Below, piece by piece: positions 25,801-39,074 of a DNA stretch of 64,000 nt. The notes under the pieces were generated by a model. It did no database searches. It saw only the letters and a program-made list of their open reading frames with translations, and was not told the DNA's origin. The translations under genes were made by a program, and so were the position numbers. Origin of the DNA: Dreissena polymorpha (Eukaryota; Mollusca; Bivalvia; Myida; Dreissenidae); contig NC_068358.1 of NCBI RefSeq assembly GCF_020536995.1, positions 38,295,050-38,359,049 of the forward strand, given 5' to 3'. The first letter of the stretch is position 1. Every line of letters begins with the position of its first letter.

Positions 25801-26052
25801 ATCTGCATTATACATGTACATGGAAAACTAGCAATGTTTAAAATTCAAGATTCTGACAAATTAATTTACAGAATACTTTCAAATATCAATTATACTAAAT
25901 GAACACACAGTTTTTCAAATGCACAGTTTAATAAAGGAGGGAGTCAGTAAGTCATTGAGCAAAAGTATTATTGAACGCATGATGACCAAATTAAAGAAAG
26001 AGATGCAGAATGTAAACAATTAGCAAAACTAATTCAATGAAGCTCAACCTAC
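22861..26052 (-). other. Gene B intron 1 (greater part)
   Basis: AT-rich intron between exon 1 (donor gag|gtaggt at 26053/26052) and exon 2. A 147-codon minus-strand frame at 23784-24227 has no recognisable domain and no splice support, so I do not call it. Nothing else is seen. Confidence 0.6.
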
Positions 26053-28795
26053 CTCTGGTATTTTGTGGATCATGGACAGATAGGGTGGTTTCATTGTTGA
26101 CATGTTGGTCACGTTGGTCAGTGTAGAGTTGTTGCTGGGGTCACTAAAGTCCTCGTCCATTGAGAAACTCACTTCCTTCTTTGCACGCTGTTTCCTCAGA
26201 AGTTCCATGTCAGAGTCCTTCGACACATTTGAGGACCCAGACATACTTTCGTCCACTTTCATTGCCATGTCATAAAAGCGGTTCTCCTCGAGTTTTACCG
26301 GCGGTGGTGTTCGTGAGCAGTTCCTTTTGTCAACATAGCGGATAATGAAGATAGAAGCTATTATGGCGATGGACACGACAAGAGTTATTCCCACTATGAC
26401 AGCAACCAGCATGATGTTTTGTTTGTTTTCCTCCTCCACAAGGGGAGACATGGTCATGTTTGCTGGCTCAACGATGATGTTCAGAGTAGCCATGGCTGTT
26501 CTCTGAGGCTCACCATTGTCTCTAACAGCAATCTCCAGTTTGTATGATTCTGCATCTAGTTCAGTCATCGCCCTACCCACTGAAACCTGGCCAGTGTTCA
26601 CATCCATCTTAAATAGCTCACGTTTGTCCCCCATATCTATGAAGTAAAGCAATTGAGCATTGAGCCCGTCATCTTTATCTGTCGCCAGAACAGTTGCTAT
26701 AAGGAACCCTGCTGGTGCTGAGACTGGTATCACCTTTGTATTGTTTGCATTGTTCGGATAAGAGATGGCAGGAATGTTATCGTTCTTATCCACAATGTAA
26801 AGTATCACCTCTGCTGAACTGGACTTCTGTGGGATGCCTTTATCAACCGCGCTGACCCAGAATTTGAAATAGGGTATCTGCTCCCTATCAATGGACTTGA
26901 GTGTTTTGATTTCCCCAGTAACAGAGTTGAATTCGAAATATTCACCAAGGTAGTCATTCTTCGGGAATGTCAAGACAAACTGGCCATTAAAACCGGCATC
27001 TGGATCAGTCACGTTGAGGTTCACAGACTGATAAGCCTCGCCTTCAAGCAGCTGAATCGTGAGTGGATTGGAGGGAAACCGAGGTGAGTTGTCATTGATA
27101 TCTGTGATATTAATGACCACTGTTGCTGTGGATGTCAACGAAGGATCACCACCATCCCAGGCAAGAACATGCAAGATGATTTTTGGGTCAGTTTCACGAT
27201 CAAAAACAGTGTTAGCTGTAATCAGTCCTGTTTGTGGGTTAACCATGAACCTTTTGTCCGAACCTGGCTCTAGACCGTAGGTGATTTTTCCATTGCTTCC
27301 AGAATCTTTGTCAGTGGCATCTGCTTTAACGATCATGGACTGAAATATTTCCTCCTGAAATGTAAGCTCGTATCTCTTCAGTTTGAAGTCTGGGTAATTG
27401 TCATTTACATCCTCAATCTGGACAACAAAGCTGGTATGGTTGGTATTTGGGGGTGTACCGTCATCTGTGCATTCTATGGTGACATCATAAGAGTTCTTTA
27501 CTTCATAATCAAGGGGCTTGTTGACTATCACCTTGTAATTGTTCGCTATTTTAAAATCCTCAAGACGAAAATCATCACCCAGAACTTTGCATGTAATTTT
27601 CTCCATTCCTTGCTTGTCCAAATCAAAAACCGCCACATGGGCAACGAAACTACCAGGATCTGCTGCTTCTGAGATTTTCGTACCACCAAGAGGGAGATTG
27701 ATGTTGATCTGCGGATAATTGTCGTTCAAATCCAAAATATTCACTACAACGTTGACCGTTGTTGTCTTCGGTGAGCTCCCCTGATCAAACGCGTCCACTT
27801 TGAACGCCCATTGTTGGTCGTCCTCGAAATTGAGCAACGATTTACAAATAATCAGGCCTGTTTGATTGTCAATCGCGAAAACATCAGTGACCTTACTGGG
27901 TGTGCGAGTACTGAATCTGTAAGACACAAGGCCATTATTTCCAGCATCAGCATCAGTAGCAGTTACCTGAACAATGGTTGAGTTTATGGGCAGATTTTCT
28001 TTGACAGTCACATTGTATGCAAGTTTCGAAAACACTGGTGCATTGTCATTTTCATCAGTTATTGTGATGTTGATTTTCACAGTACCTGTCCTAGCTGGTA
28101 CCCCCACCATCGATTGCCGAAATAACAAGCTGATAAAAGCTCTTGCTCTCTCTGTCCAGAGGATATTTCACAAATATGTTTAATCCATCGCCATTTTCAA
28201 GAACTTTTAATCCAAACATTTCATTGGGCGGTTCCATCACATAGCTTTGGACAGAGTTATTTGCTCCTGTATCTAAATCAACAGCTCCTTCAGTAAAGTA
28301 CTCTGTACCAACAGGGGAGTTTTCTGTAATCTCAATCATCACACTTCGGGTTTTGAAAATCGGAGAATTATCGTTCAAGTCCGTAATGGTTATCTCAACT
28401 GTGATAATTTTAAACAAATCCAAAACATCTGAAGCCACACCCTTTAAATAAACTGCAACGTTGAACTGCAGAAGACAGAGTTTGGTGTTCGGACTTGGAC
28501 ACAAGGTTTCCCGATCTAGTCTGACAGAGGTCTTGAGGGTACTTGCATTCTCATCGATGTTAAACATGGCTGCATACTCATTTCCCTGAGAGAAAATCTG
28601 AAATTTCATTCGCTGAAATACATCAACACTGACATTACCGTAGAGAAAGCTGTCTCGTGCCACGTTTCCAATGTAGGTTTGCTGGTCTTGTTCTTCCACT
28701 ATGGTGTAACGAACCGAACTTTCTTGCGCAGTCACCACGACACTCGCTGACATTAAGAGGCACAAAACACAGTCTATGCGCCAAATATCCGCCAT
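26053..28795 (-). CDS. Protocadherin gene B, start, ectodomain and transmembrane exon (one-base frame break)
   Basis: First coding exon of a protocadherin. The ATG at 28795 has a good context (cacaATGG) and opens a signal peptide (MADIWRIDCVLCLLMSASVV). Seven cadherin repeats follow, with DLNDNSP, DENDNAP, DLNDNYP, DVNDNYP, DINDNSP and DKNDNIP linkers, then a membrane segment (LVAVIVGITLVVSIAIIASI) and a tail start containing KKEVSFSMDEDF, an RVxF-like block. Seven repeats fit the delta-1 layout. The frame shifts inside repeat 2: the upstream frame ends in DGGGTS then stop, the downstream frame continues GVPARTGTVKINIT. The cause is one extra base, probably in the C run 28101-28105. Exon length (2743) is one more than a multiple of three, as expected. 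The donor gag|gtaggt leaves phase 0. Without the break the protein would be about 1160 residues. Confidence 0.92.
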
Positions 28796-29011
28796 TGTGA
28801 AAATTAGTTAACACAGTTACTGTTTGGTGCTAACTCATTGGCAATAATAACACAGTCGTCACAGAAATATGAAGAAATTATAAATAATACCACTGTATTC
28901 TAACAGACCATAATGTTATGAAGAAAATGTGAATATGTCGGCAGAAATGTCTTCATTGAATCCCACACTAATGTTCCTTTACTCACTTGATAACGAAAGT
29001 CAAATCAGAAC
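28796..29011 (-). other. Gene B 5' UTR with probable upstream splice acceptor
   Basis: The sequence just upstream of the ATG is non-coding. At 29012-29013 there is a good minus-strand acceptor (ttttgtactttcag|gttctg), which suggests that the 5' UTR is spliced and that the first exon and promoter lie further right. I could not find the partner donor. Confidence 0.4.
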
Positions 29012-29013
29012 CT

Positions 29014-32000
29014 GAAAGTACAAAATAATAATGAATTAAATATAACTTTATATGTAAAAAAGAGGACTATATTGATAAGATAACATAAACAATCAATAAA
29101 CACATTATTTTATTATAATAAATTGTAAAATTTGTCAAAAAGCTACAATATAATTACTGAAGAAATTTATTAATATACTTCTATTTACAATTTTGTTTCA
29201 GTAATTTTCACAGTCATGTGATCCCTACAGATATTACAACCTAATGACAGCCTTTACAAAATCTTTGAATTTTATAAATAAACAAATGTTTGTGCTGTTG
29301 TTTACAAGCAGAGATAATCAAAGCATATAATCATTTTATTACATCAGTCCATCTATCACTATTAGCCATCTCTCTGTAATGTTAAGTGCACTATGATAAA
29401 ATAGCTACCCCTTACATCCAACACCCCAGTGATTTCTCCAGATTTCTACCCCACCTGTCTTACAGTATTAGAATATCACCATCAAAAATTACCCCAAACT
29501 GACCACTTTAGTGACTTTACTGACCATTCACATAGGCTGCAAAGTACACAGCCAGTGGACAATCTAGCACATGACAAATCAATTGACTGTCAGTCAACCA
29601 ATCAGACAACAGCCTTTCCCTCCAGTGGGCGGAGCTACAGGTAATTAGGTATTCAGAATAACAAATATGCATGGCTGTGAACTGAGATAATTTTCACCAA
29701 AGAGAAATGACTACTGACCATTTAATTGAGTACTGTTGCACAATGTTTATATAAACAAAAAGAACAATATTTATCTAAGGATAAGTTATTTTTTTGCGTC
29801 AGCAGTGTATCTACACTCCAACAATTTTTTTTGTCTTTAAATTGTTTGTATTTTTCTCTACATGTTAGTCTAATTCATTGGGATTGTAAATTTAGCTTTT
29901 AAATACAAAACAAATATCAAATGATAGGTTTTCTCCTAAAGCTTTCAAACACTTACATTTTATTATAATTATGATTTACAATAATTGATTTCTGTTACCT
30001 CCTCTAAAATTTAAATCGCAAAGTACCGGTATGTAAATTAAACAAAATGACACAAAGAAGCAACTTTTTGTCCATATATATATTCCAGTTACATAATACA
30101 ATAGGGTAATTAACTTACTTTTATAACTATTTGTTTCAATGTGCAGATGAAATTGAAAAACTTTAAAATACCATTATTCACATATTTGTTGTTGATCTCA
30201 ATAGCATTTATCATGTTCTAAAATCCAAATACAAACATATTTCAGAATAGTCACAATAAGTTTTCCACAAGAAAGTGTGGCCGATAACAAAATAACATGA
30301 TTTATATTCAGACCTGGTGTCACAAGTGAGCTAATCATTATCCCTTTAATCTTAAGATCAAAGTTTGCATGTCAGAAAAGTAAGAGCAATTGCGACACAC
30401 TTTCTTGAGCCATCAATTTTAAGCTCATGTTCACACTTTGAGCAATGTGTTTTAATTCTTAAACAATTAATATAATGATTTAGTAACACAATGCCAATTA
30501 ATGAACACTTAATTTCGTTCAAGATGATTAGAGAACAATAAGAGCTCACTTAATTTTGAACACAATTTAGTGTTGGCATTTGTAAGAATGTATTCTGATT
30601 GGTAATACAAAAACATCTCCAATCAATTTGAATGTCTGTTGTGTTTACACCAATTGCTAAACTTGTATTATAAAAATACTTTATCTTTTCATCTTTCTTT
30701 GAAAAATTGGCTAATAACTGTGAGCCACTTTATCTTAAATTATATCAGATTTTTGTTCAAGATAAAAGAAATTAACATTAATTTTGTTGAGGTTTTAAGT
30801 TATTATAAAATTGTTGACTGTGATGATAAAATTCCCAGAAATTAACCAACATTATTAAACTTGAATGAAACTGTTATATATTAAAAATAATGCATAGAGT
30901 TTAAATAAAAACAAAATGTTCATGAGTTATATATATTTTTTTTATTTTTCCTTTATTTTTATTTGTATTTTTATATTTCATTATTAAGACATGATGTTTT
31001 GGGTGAATGATTATGAAGAACTTCTGATACAAAAATTCCACATCAAATTGGCCTTTTTAAAATTACTAAATGATTGTTGAAAACATAATGTTGATTTTTT
31101 AATAAACCATACATTTTAATGTTTATTTCTTATCTTACAATACTTAATGAACGTTACAGACAGTTTATTATAGGATATACACCAAAGTTAAAAGGCATCT
31201 TACATGCTGTAAAACCGCAAGTCTTGTGACAAAGAACTAGCAAGATATCATGCAATATTATATTTGCTATCAGCACACAAAAATAAATATTTCAACATCT
31301 GTCTGCCACTATTGGCAACATTGCTAAATATGCTAACAGGGTGATGGAAGCGCAATCGAACCTTGACTGACTTGCTTTCCAAAAACAATCACAGATAATC
31401 AATAAACCAATAATCCATCAAGTTCAACAAACACCACTTTTACAGCTTTGTATGTGATACAATTTTTATAATTGTCTTGCAATAAGTCCCAGCGGAAGGT
31501 TAAACTTTTGATGTTGCTCTGCAGCTTTTGAAGATGATTTATTGTGAAAGCAACAACATTACTCACATAAAACAACAACAGCTTATCCTTTTCTATTTAA
31601 TTTAGAGGTCTAAGTGGGCAACTACTGCATCTGTCTAAAATTTCAATATGTAAACAGTTAATACTGAACCAATCATACAAAGAATGTTTTAGAAAGTAAG
31701 TCCGATGCCATGTGCATATTTCAATCCTTCTGTATTGTGAGTATGCACTGCATACAAAACAACATCTTTAATATCACCCTCTGCCAGAGAAACAAGTAAG
31801 TCACATACCAGCATCAAGATAGGTTCATGACAATTGATAGTCCAAACAATCCTGCCACTCCAAATCTGGTCCCACAAATCTGCAAGCAACAATCAGATCT
31901 GATTATAAATCCATCCTGATACTCATCTTCTAACCCTAATCAGGTTTACCTACCATTGTACTGGGCACGATATATTTAAAGGACAGATTAAGGAGCTTTC

Positions 32001-35000
32001 AGGGTTTGGTGATGACATTCATCCAGAACCACTAAATGGGTCTTGCATGTTTGACAAGGGACAATGCCATAGATACTGTTATGTTTACAGAACTACTGTT
32101 GCCGTTTGTGCTGAGTTAATATACAGTTATACTTACATTACCAACATTAGTGTCAATTTGTCGTTGTCAGTAGGTAAATATGTGCCATCCACTACCAGAA
32201 AGTAAATACTGGCAGCTATAGAGAGAGTCCCTATCTTCTATCAGTAATTTGCAATATTTTCTTAAGGATTTACATAACTTGTATTCTACATTTGTTGACA
32301 ATTGATTAGAATGATACTTGTACAACTACACTACAGCAACAATTACAGTGATCACACTTGTCATTAGATTGATAAATACTACATTCTACATTGGTAATCC
32401 TGATTTTGTATGACATAATTTGCAATTACATGTAATCCCATAGTCAGATATGAATGACACATTTGGATTACTGACATTCTGTACTAGCGTTAGCAAGGCT
32501 GGATGTCCCTTAATTTAAGGACACATGCAGTTAATTAACATGGGCTCAAGATTTAAAAATACTTAACAATTTGCAAATAATTATAAGGATTAAATATTAC
32601 AAAATTAGAGCTATATCTTAATTCTTTTAATTCAGTATAAAACATGTAATCTTGTCACACGTTAATGTATTATACAGCACAAAGAAGACATTTTATTCTC
32701 TGATATTTGAATTACATGGGTAAGCCTGTCTCTCAGACAGGACAACAAATAAATACCTCATACACAAATAAAACGTCTGAGATAATTGATTAAGATTCAT
32801 TTTGAATAAATGAATTATTAAAGAAATGAATGAAAGAATCAATTCTCAGGAAAAGGAAAACATTAACTTACCAAATTTTACAAAACTGATACTAATATCT
32901 ACTTATACTTGTTTCAATACTCTCCAAAACACTATGTTCAAGCATCCTCCACACTTATCCTCATACTTGAATTTTTTTTCTCCGACTCAAATAAAGAACC
33001 ATCAGCCCGACGCTTAACTTTTTGCCCCTGTGCGTGAATCACGTTTTTATTACCAGATAATAATGTATTTCAGCTCCACAAAATTCATTTAAACCATTTG
33101 TTGACCTGTCTTTGTATCGCCAAACACCAGGAATCATCAAAATGACGATCTAATGTCACTTATCAGAAATGCGCCAATAAGAAACATTTTATGCATTATA
33201 GCCTGCTTTGAAAAATATTTGCATCTTCTTATGGGAGCTTAAACGACAAGAAAATTGCACAAAACAACTTGAACTCAAAGATCAGGGATTGAATTTTCAT
33301 TGATATTTAACAAGATTTAAATGGTCATCAGATTAGCTGTTTCATTTCATGTTATCGATGTCAAGTGAAAGCAAAAATCAAATTACTTTTATCAAACCCC
33401 ATCTTTCTGCCAGACATTGATGACCCTTCTCGTCGTCTGCATAAAAATCCTTAATTGCTTTGAAATTCATTGCAAACCAATATTCGAGTGTGCCATCGTC
33501 AATAATACCAGATATCAGGCTTATCATTAATCCCCCTGATTCCAAATTGTTAAATACTGGAAGCACCTTGCCAACTCAAGATACATGGATATTTCATGAC
33601 TTTCTATAGCGGTCTTCCAATGTTTTATCTCTGTGTCACATCCATACGGAGAAAAGGAACAAGATAGCCTGAGATAGGATACAAGACGATTATGATTTCC
33701 CATCAACAAATTATGGAAAGAAATACTTCCCTCACTAAGACCTCGCTTGCCACCGCGAACATTTTGAATATTTCATCCGCACGAGTTAGCACTTTGGGTA
33801 TTATGAGCTTGTAATATGCGTGTCAACAAGGGTGGCTAGCGGTTGCCTGTCTTCAAGACAAATTACTGTGCCACGTATATACCGTAATTAAGAGGCTCGA
33901 TATTGAATCATTTATAACGTCTAATCAGACTGCTGACCTCTTATTAGGCCCCATGTCTTCATTAAGACGGGAGTTTTATCAGCATTCCTACACTATCATC
34001 TGCAACAACACATTTCTGTATGATTGCTTTTTTAAAATTCTCATAAAAATTAGTTTTGTTAAATACTAATCAAAAATATTTCAAAGTATTGTATAAATAA
34101 ATACTTCATATTTAGTTTATAACCTTATACAAAAAGTTACACATAAAAGAATTATGTGTCAATTCTCAACATAAATTCCTTAATAATCCTATTATATTAT
34201 TTAGATATGTTATAGAACTGAAGGACAATAATTCATGTCAATACAACCACTATTGCATATGTTTTATTTCTCAGCTACTCTTACGAGTTCCCTAAGTGCT
34301 ATTCCAGCTGATGACATGGGATTCTGATTTCTGATATTTGATGTCACTGTTACCATAGGAACTGGACTTATTCTGATGCAGTGATTACATACATGTATAC
34401 ATGTATATCATTACTAATCAGTAAGGTATTCCAAAAATACTGGAATTCATATCATCATCATCATCAACAATAGCAACAACTTGAACAAACAAAATTAGTA
34501 ATCCAATTGAGTATTTATATTTTTCTATGATAAAATATAATAAAGTGTACATTATTAGCCGAGATGGAATATCAAGAGATCTCTAAAATTGGATACAATC
34601 ATATACATATTTTTCTACGGTGATATTCACATTAAATCTTGCAAGAAAAGAATGTTAGCTCTAAAAGTAAAAGTGGAATTTAATATCACTGAAAGTTAGC
34701 TATACTGGTCACCTGGGTAGTGGATATGTAACACATTAATCAAAACTTTGTTTGCCAACATTTCAAATTTGTGCCACAAACTAACAGTCGGTGACCAAAT
34801 TATCACAGATATTGGGTAACAGTTGACGTTACACATCATGGCCATGGAACGATATATCAGAAACCAAAGACGCTACCAAATAGAAAGGTCAATAATTGAT
34901 GTTAATAAAGTCAACTGGAGTCGTATAAAAAGATACATTTGTATGAAATTGTCAATAAACTTTTCCTATCAGAAATGTAAACATTTTTTATCTCAAAACA

Positions 35001-35160
35001 TGGGCACAAGGAGACCCTGTTAAACACTAAATAACGCTTATTACAAATATTATTACATTCTAAAATATTAAATTAAACTTCAATACAAAAAAGTATTTAG
35101 TAGATTGTTATAGAAACATTAATTGTTCATTTAAGAAATCATCGAAAGAGGAATGTAGTA
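29014..35160. other. Gene-free AT-rich stretch upstream of gene B coding sequence
   Basis: No coding exon, RNA gene or clear interspersed repeat is recognised over about 6 kb. It may be a 5' UTR intron of gene B, or intergenic. The part around 33.4-34.0 kb is less AT-rich and repeat-free but has no coding frame. Confidence 0.4.
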
Positions 35161-35792
35161 ACAAGACTATTGCCAAGCAATAAAAGTCCCCTACCGGCTC
35201 CACCATTTTCAGAAATTTCACCATTGTTAGAATATTTTATTTATTAGTTTCCATAGCAACCACAATTTTTGACGTAGGAACAAAATGAAATGACGTGCAT
35301 AATGTCCATATTGCCATCTATCCATGTTCCAAGTTTCATGAAAAAATATTAAGAACTTTTAAAGTAATCGCAGGATCCAGAAAAAAATACCATTTTCAGC
35401 ACTATTTCTAGTCTATTTGTTGCCATAGCAACCACAATTTTTGACATAGGAACAAAATGAAATGACGTGCATAATGTCCATATTGCCATCTATCCATGTT
35501 CCAAGTTTCATGAAAAAATATTAAGAACTTTTAAAGTTATCGCAGGATCCAGAAAAAAACACCATTTTCAGCACTATTTCTAGTCTATTTGTTGCCATAG
35601 CAACCACAATTTTTGACGTACGAACAAAATAAAATGATGTGCATAATGTCCACATTGCCATCTATCCATATTCCAAGTTTCATGAAAAAATATTAAAAAC
35701 TTTTAGAAAATCCAGAAGATCCAGAAAAGTGTGACGGAGGGACGGACGGAGACAAAACCATTAGTCCCCTCTGGTGAAAGAGGTAGGGGACT
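35161..35792 (+). repeat. Pearl-like repeat, GTCCCCTACCGG family, three core units
   Basis: Starts 'attgccaagcaat...agtcccctaccgg' and ends 'agaggtaggggact', so the ends form a short inverted repeat. Between them are three direct core units of 172 bases (the caaaat motif recurs at 35281, 35453 and 35625), followed by a 'gacggagggacggacgg' tail just before the right end. Each core has a motif of type gttgccatagcaac. Related copies are at 54385 and 63250. Confidence 0.8.
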
Positions 35793-38577
35793 AAAAATAT
35801 ATACGAATTATGATTTGTTAATACTCAACTACCATAATAAGTCCGAGTTTTCGGACACTTAATTTTTGGAAACCCCATTTTTTAGCAAAAATAATAATTT
35901 TTTGTGACTCTTAATTTTCAGACATAGAGATTTCGTCCAAATTATATATATAGAGAGAGATTTCTGACACGTTTTGCTAATCTGATGGCACTTCGATCAT
36001 GAGTTTTTACGATCGGATTAAGGTCATAAAACCACCCAGATGAATACCTGAGGGCAATGGGACATAACATTTGAGATATTTGGTAAATAACCATACATAT
36101 TGGTATAAAACAATGGTTTCACCCAACAGCATTTGAAAGTATGCTGTTTTTAAAGGAAGGAGTATGTTAAAAGTTTAATTTTAAATACGATGCAACACAG
36201 CAAACATATGTAAAAGTAATTTATTCTATGGAGCGCGGTATTTACAAGCATGTGCTATTTGCAATTGATACAATGGACGCTATAAACATTGCATACCCGA
36301 ATGCTATCGTCCATGCAATATTTTTAACAGTTTCTCTAAAATTTTTGACAACTAAATTTCTCTAAATTTTCGCACACCTGTATTTTAAAATATTTGTTGT
36401 ATCTAAATTAATTATTTGTAAGTGTCAGAAAACTTAAGAGAAATTATGGTATATTCATTTTTTTAAAATTGTAATTGAACTTAAACTTATTGAGAATTCA
36501 TTAAAATTTTGCTCAGAATAATCATCAGGTGCAACAATAGTAATAATTTCCTTATTTTATGTCCAATTTCCACTAAAATCTCAATTAAAATCCAATTTAC
36601 TCTAATTGTGTGCTCAGTCACCTCTTTTCTTGGCCAATTTCAGGCAAACCCCTTAAGGTCACACCCTGCCTCTTTTGCGCTGGGCTAAGATGACCATATC
36701 TGCAAATAAGCCCCTAATTTCCAACCAGGCCCAGGTCCCTGAATTTTAATTGACCCCCTCTGACCCTTTGCATCTGTGACCTTTCGACCATTCAAACTCT
36801 TAGCAGAACCTCACTGAATACTGAATAACAGCAACAAAAATCTTGCAGTGTTGTCCAAATTTAAAATTATTTTTCTCAAATTTTTCGTCAGGTAATTTGA
36901 TTGCTCTCCAACCAGCGTGAAATGTACACAACACAGAAATAGAATTTTTAATGATATTCGATTCGTCTGTCAACACTAACAATCTTTGGTCAATGCGATT
37001 ACTTCTGGGTTATTTGAGCGCGGTGCGATGCTTGCTGTGCCACACAATAGTCTTTCACGACTTTCAAGATACCTGGGGCCTGGAACCTCAGTTACCCAGC
37101 GCTCAAATGATGTTTGCTCACCGTAGTGCTCTAGTGAAAACACATGTGACCAAGTTAAAACCTATGAAAACTGAGTATCACTTTGGACCAAAACAGCTAT
37201 TCTGCAAAGCTGGTCAAGCAAAATAACAGCACCATGGGGGGCAAGAAAAAAAGATACATTTGAATAGGTCGTTTCCCTCTCATTTAACAATAACTTCTAA
37301 CCATTATAACATTTCTTTAGAACATTTAATATTGTGTTTAATATCGACAGTTGTCATGTGTTTGGCCCCTTAAAAACATGCCGATTTCTCTTCAAAGTAT
37401 CTATGTGAATGAGCACATTTAAATTTGTAATGTTTAGTAATATTAATAAAATACAATTTATCAGAAACAAATATTTAAAAAATTTTCAACAGTTCCATCT
37501 TTTTTTTGAGTAATTATTGTTTACTTGATGTGTCAAATAAACTTGATGAGTTCTTTGAATAAGAAACAATAAAATATCAATTATGCAACCCAACAAAGGA
37601 ACAAAATAATGCAATTATAAATATTAATTTCTCATGGGAATAAGTATGCTTGGTGAGTCTACTTAATAATATATTTATAATTATTACGCAATGTTTCTAT
37701 TGAATTCTAAAAATGAATGTGATGTAATTAGTAATTATGGAAATATGGAACTTTGTAATTACTTGTCAAAATACAATGTAAACAAAATAATTATTGCCTC
37801 ATTATTAACTAGCAAAAATACACAATCTGAGCTAAGATCACAGAAAACCCCTCCAAATCATCAATGACAGAATGTAGAAAACAATTACACAATCTTGTCG
37901 ATACTTCTAAAATTATTAGTAGTTTGTAACCTGTCAGTAAACAATAAGCACAATCATAGCACCCCATTGTAAAGTCATTATCATGTCATTAGCAAGTTGA
38001 AACGTAATTATGTCACATTTCGTCGCAGCCACAATTCTGTCCCCCTAAATCATAATGGACAAGTTGACAGGGTAGTTTTTTCAAGGGCAGATGGATGCAT
38101 GGATGTCAGGGTATTATTCTTTTCGGACACCAGGGGGTCCAAGGAAAGTGTGGATTTTGACTCAAGAAGTTTTTGATCCGCTTCAGTTCGTGCTAAATCT
38201 CACAACACTATATAATAGGCTTCTTACTTTTACAGCTGTTTCCATGTGACATATCATTATTTCAGCTGGACATTGCAAATACTTGCATTGCACCCAATAT
38301 GTTCCTTTAATGAATATTCATGATAAAGAGTCCTTTATGTTTGGATTTTTTTTGTTCAAATTTTAAAATTGAATTATTGGGAGCAACTCAAGTTCACCAA
38401 ATTATACAAAGCGACAATTTAACAGAATGATTTAACATGAAAAAAACTTAATTTCAATCAATACATTTTTCTCTTGAAAAAATTTCAAGCTCAAATGAAT
38501 GTATACCTGCAAGATGCAAAACACCACAAAAATAAATACTTAGAAGTACTGCTCATCACAACGGTTGCACATCCATT
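35793..38577. other. Gene-free AT-rich stretch
   Basis: No gene recognised. Short ORFs here lack coding character. I see no repeat that I can name. Confidence 0.4.
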
Positions 38578-38591
38578 GTTGCCATGGCAAC
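38578..38591. promoter_or_regulatory. Perfect RFX X-box palindrome
   Basis: The 14-mer gttgccatggcaac is a perfect palindrome and fits the RFX transcription-factor X-box consensus GTNRCC-N(0-3)-RGYAAC with a 2-base spacer. It lies in unique-looking sequence about 9.8 kb upstream of the gene B start codon. Whether it regulates gene B, another gene or nothing cannot be told from sequence. Confidence 0.5.
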
Positions 38592-39028
38592 CCGATAATC
38601 TGGAGCAATTGTCTTAATCCCTGCATTATACTAGTGGATTGTCACCCATTTACTTCACTTTAGTAACATTCAACCAGTCTAGCCTCTTGACTGACCACAC
38701 TCCTCCCCTTCTTAAACCCTTCAAACAAAGTTAAGCCCGAATGTACGTCTCTAGGATTTGTTGCCTGGATTAAGTCCCTCTCTGGTAAGTCAACAGTGTA
38801 AACTAATAATTAGTCATATCTTGTCCATAATCTCCCGAAAACTACTTCTGATTTGTGCTAAAAGGAAAGAATCCTTGTTTGGACATACAGACGGCTAAAT
38901 GGCACAAATATTTTATGTTTCACACAGTTATATTTAAGCCTTCAATTAAGATCGTAGACATTGGAAGTTAAATTGAGATACAAATAAATATGTGATATAT
39001 TCTGATTATAAAGACATACTTAAAATAA

Positions 39029-39074
39029 GTGTGTGTGTGTGTGTGTGCGTGAGTGGGGGGGGGGGGGGGGGGGG
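39029..39074. repeat. GT microsatellite followed by a 20-G run
   Basis: A (GT)n tract runs into 'gcgtgagt' and then 20 consecutive G (39055-39074). Such tracts are unstable and hard to assemble, so the length is uncertain. Confidence 0.9.

Noticed and set aside
31689-31892. 67-codon minus-strand ORF with Trp- and Asp-containing sequence
   Set aside because: No homology recognised, no splice signals, and no codon signal distinct from its surroundings.
36800-37226. Coding exon in the less AT-rich block near 37 kb
   Set aside because: Short frames on both strands without domain, splice or codon evidence.
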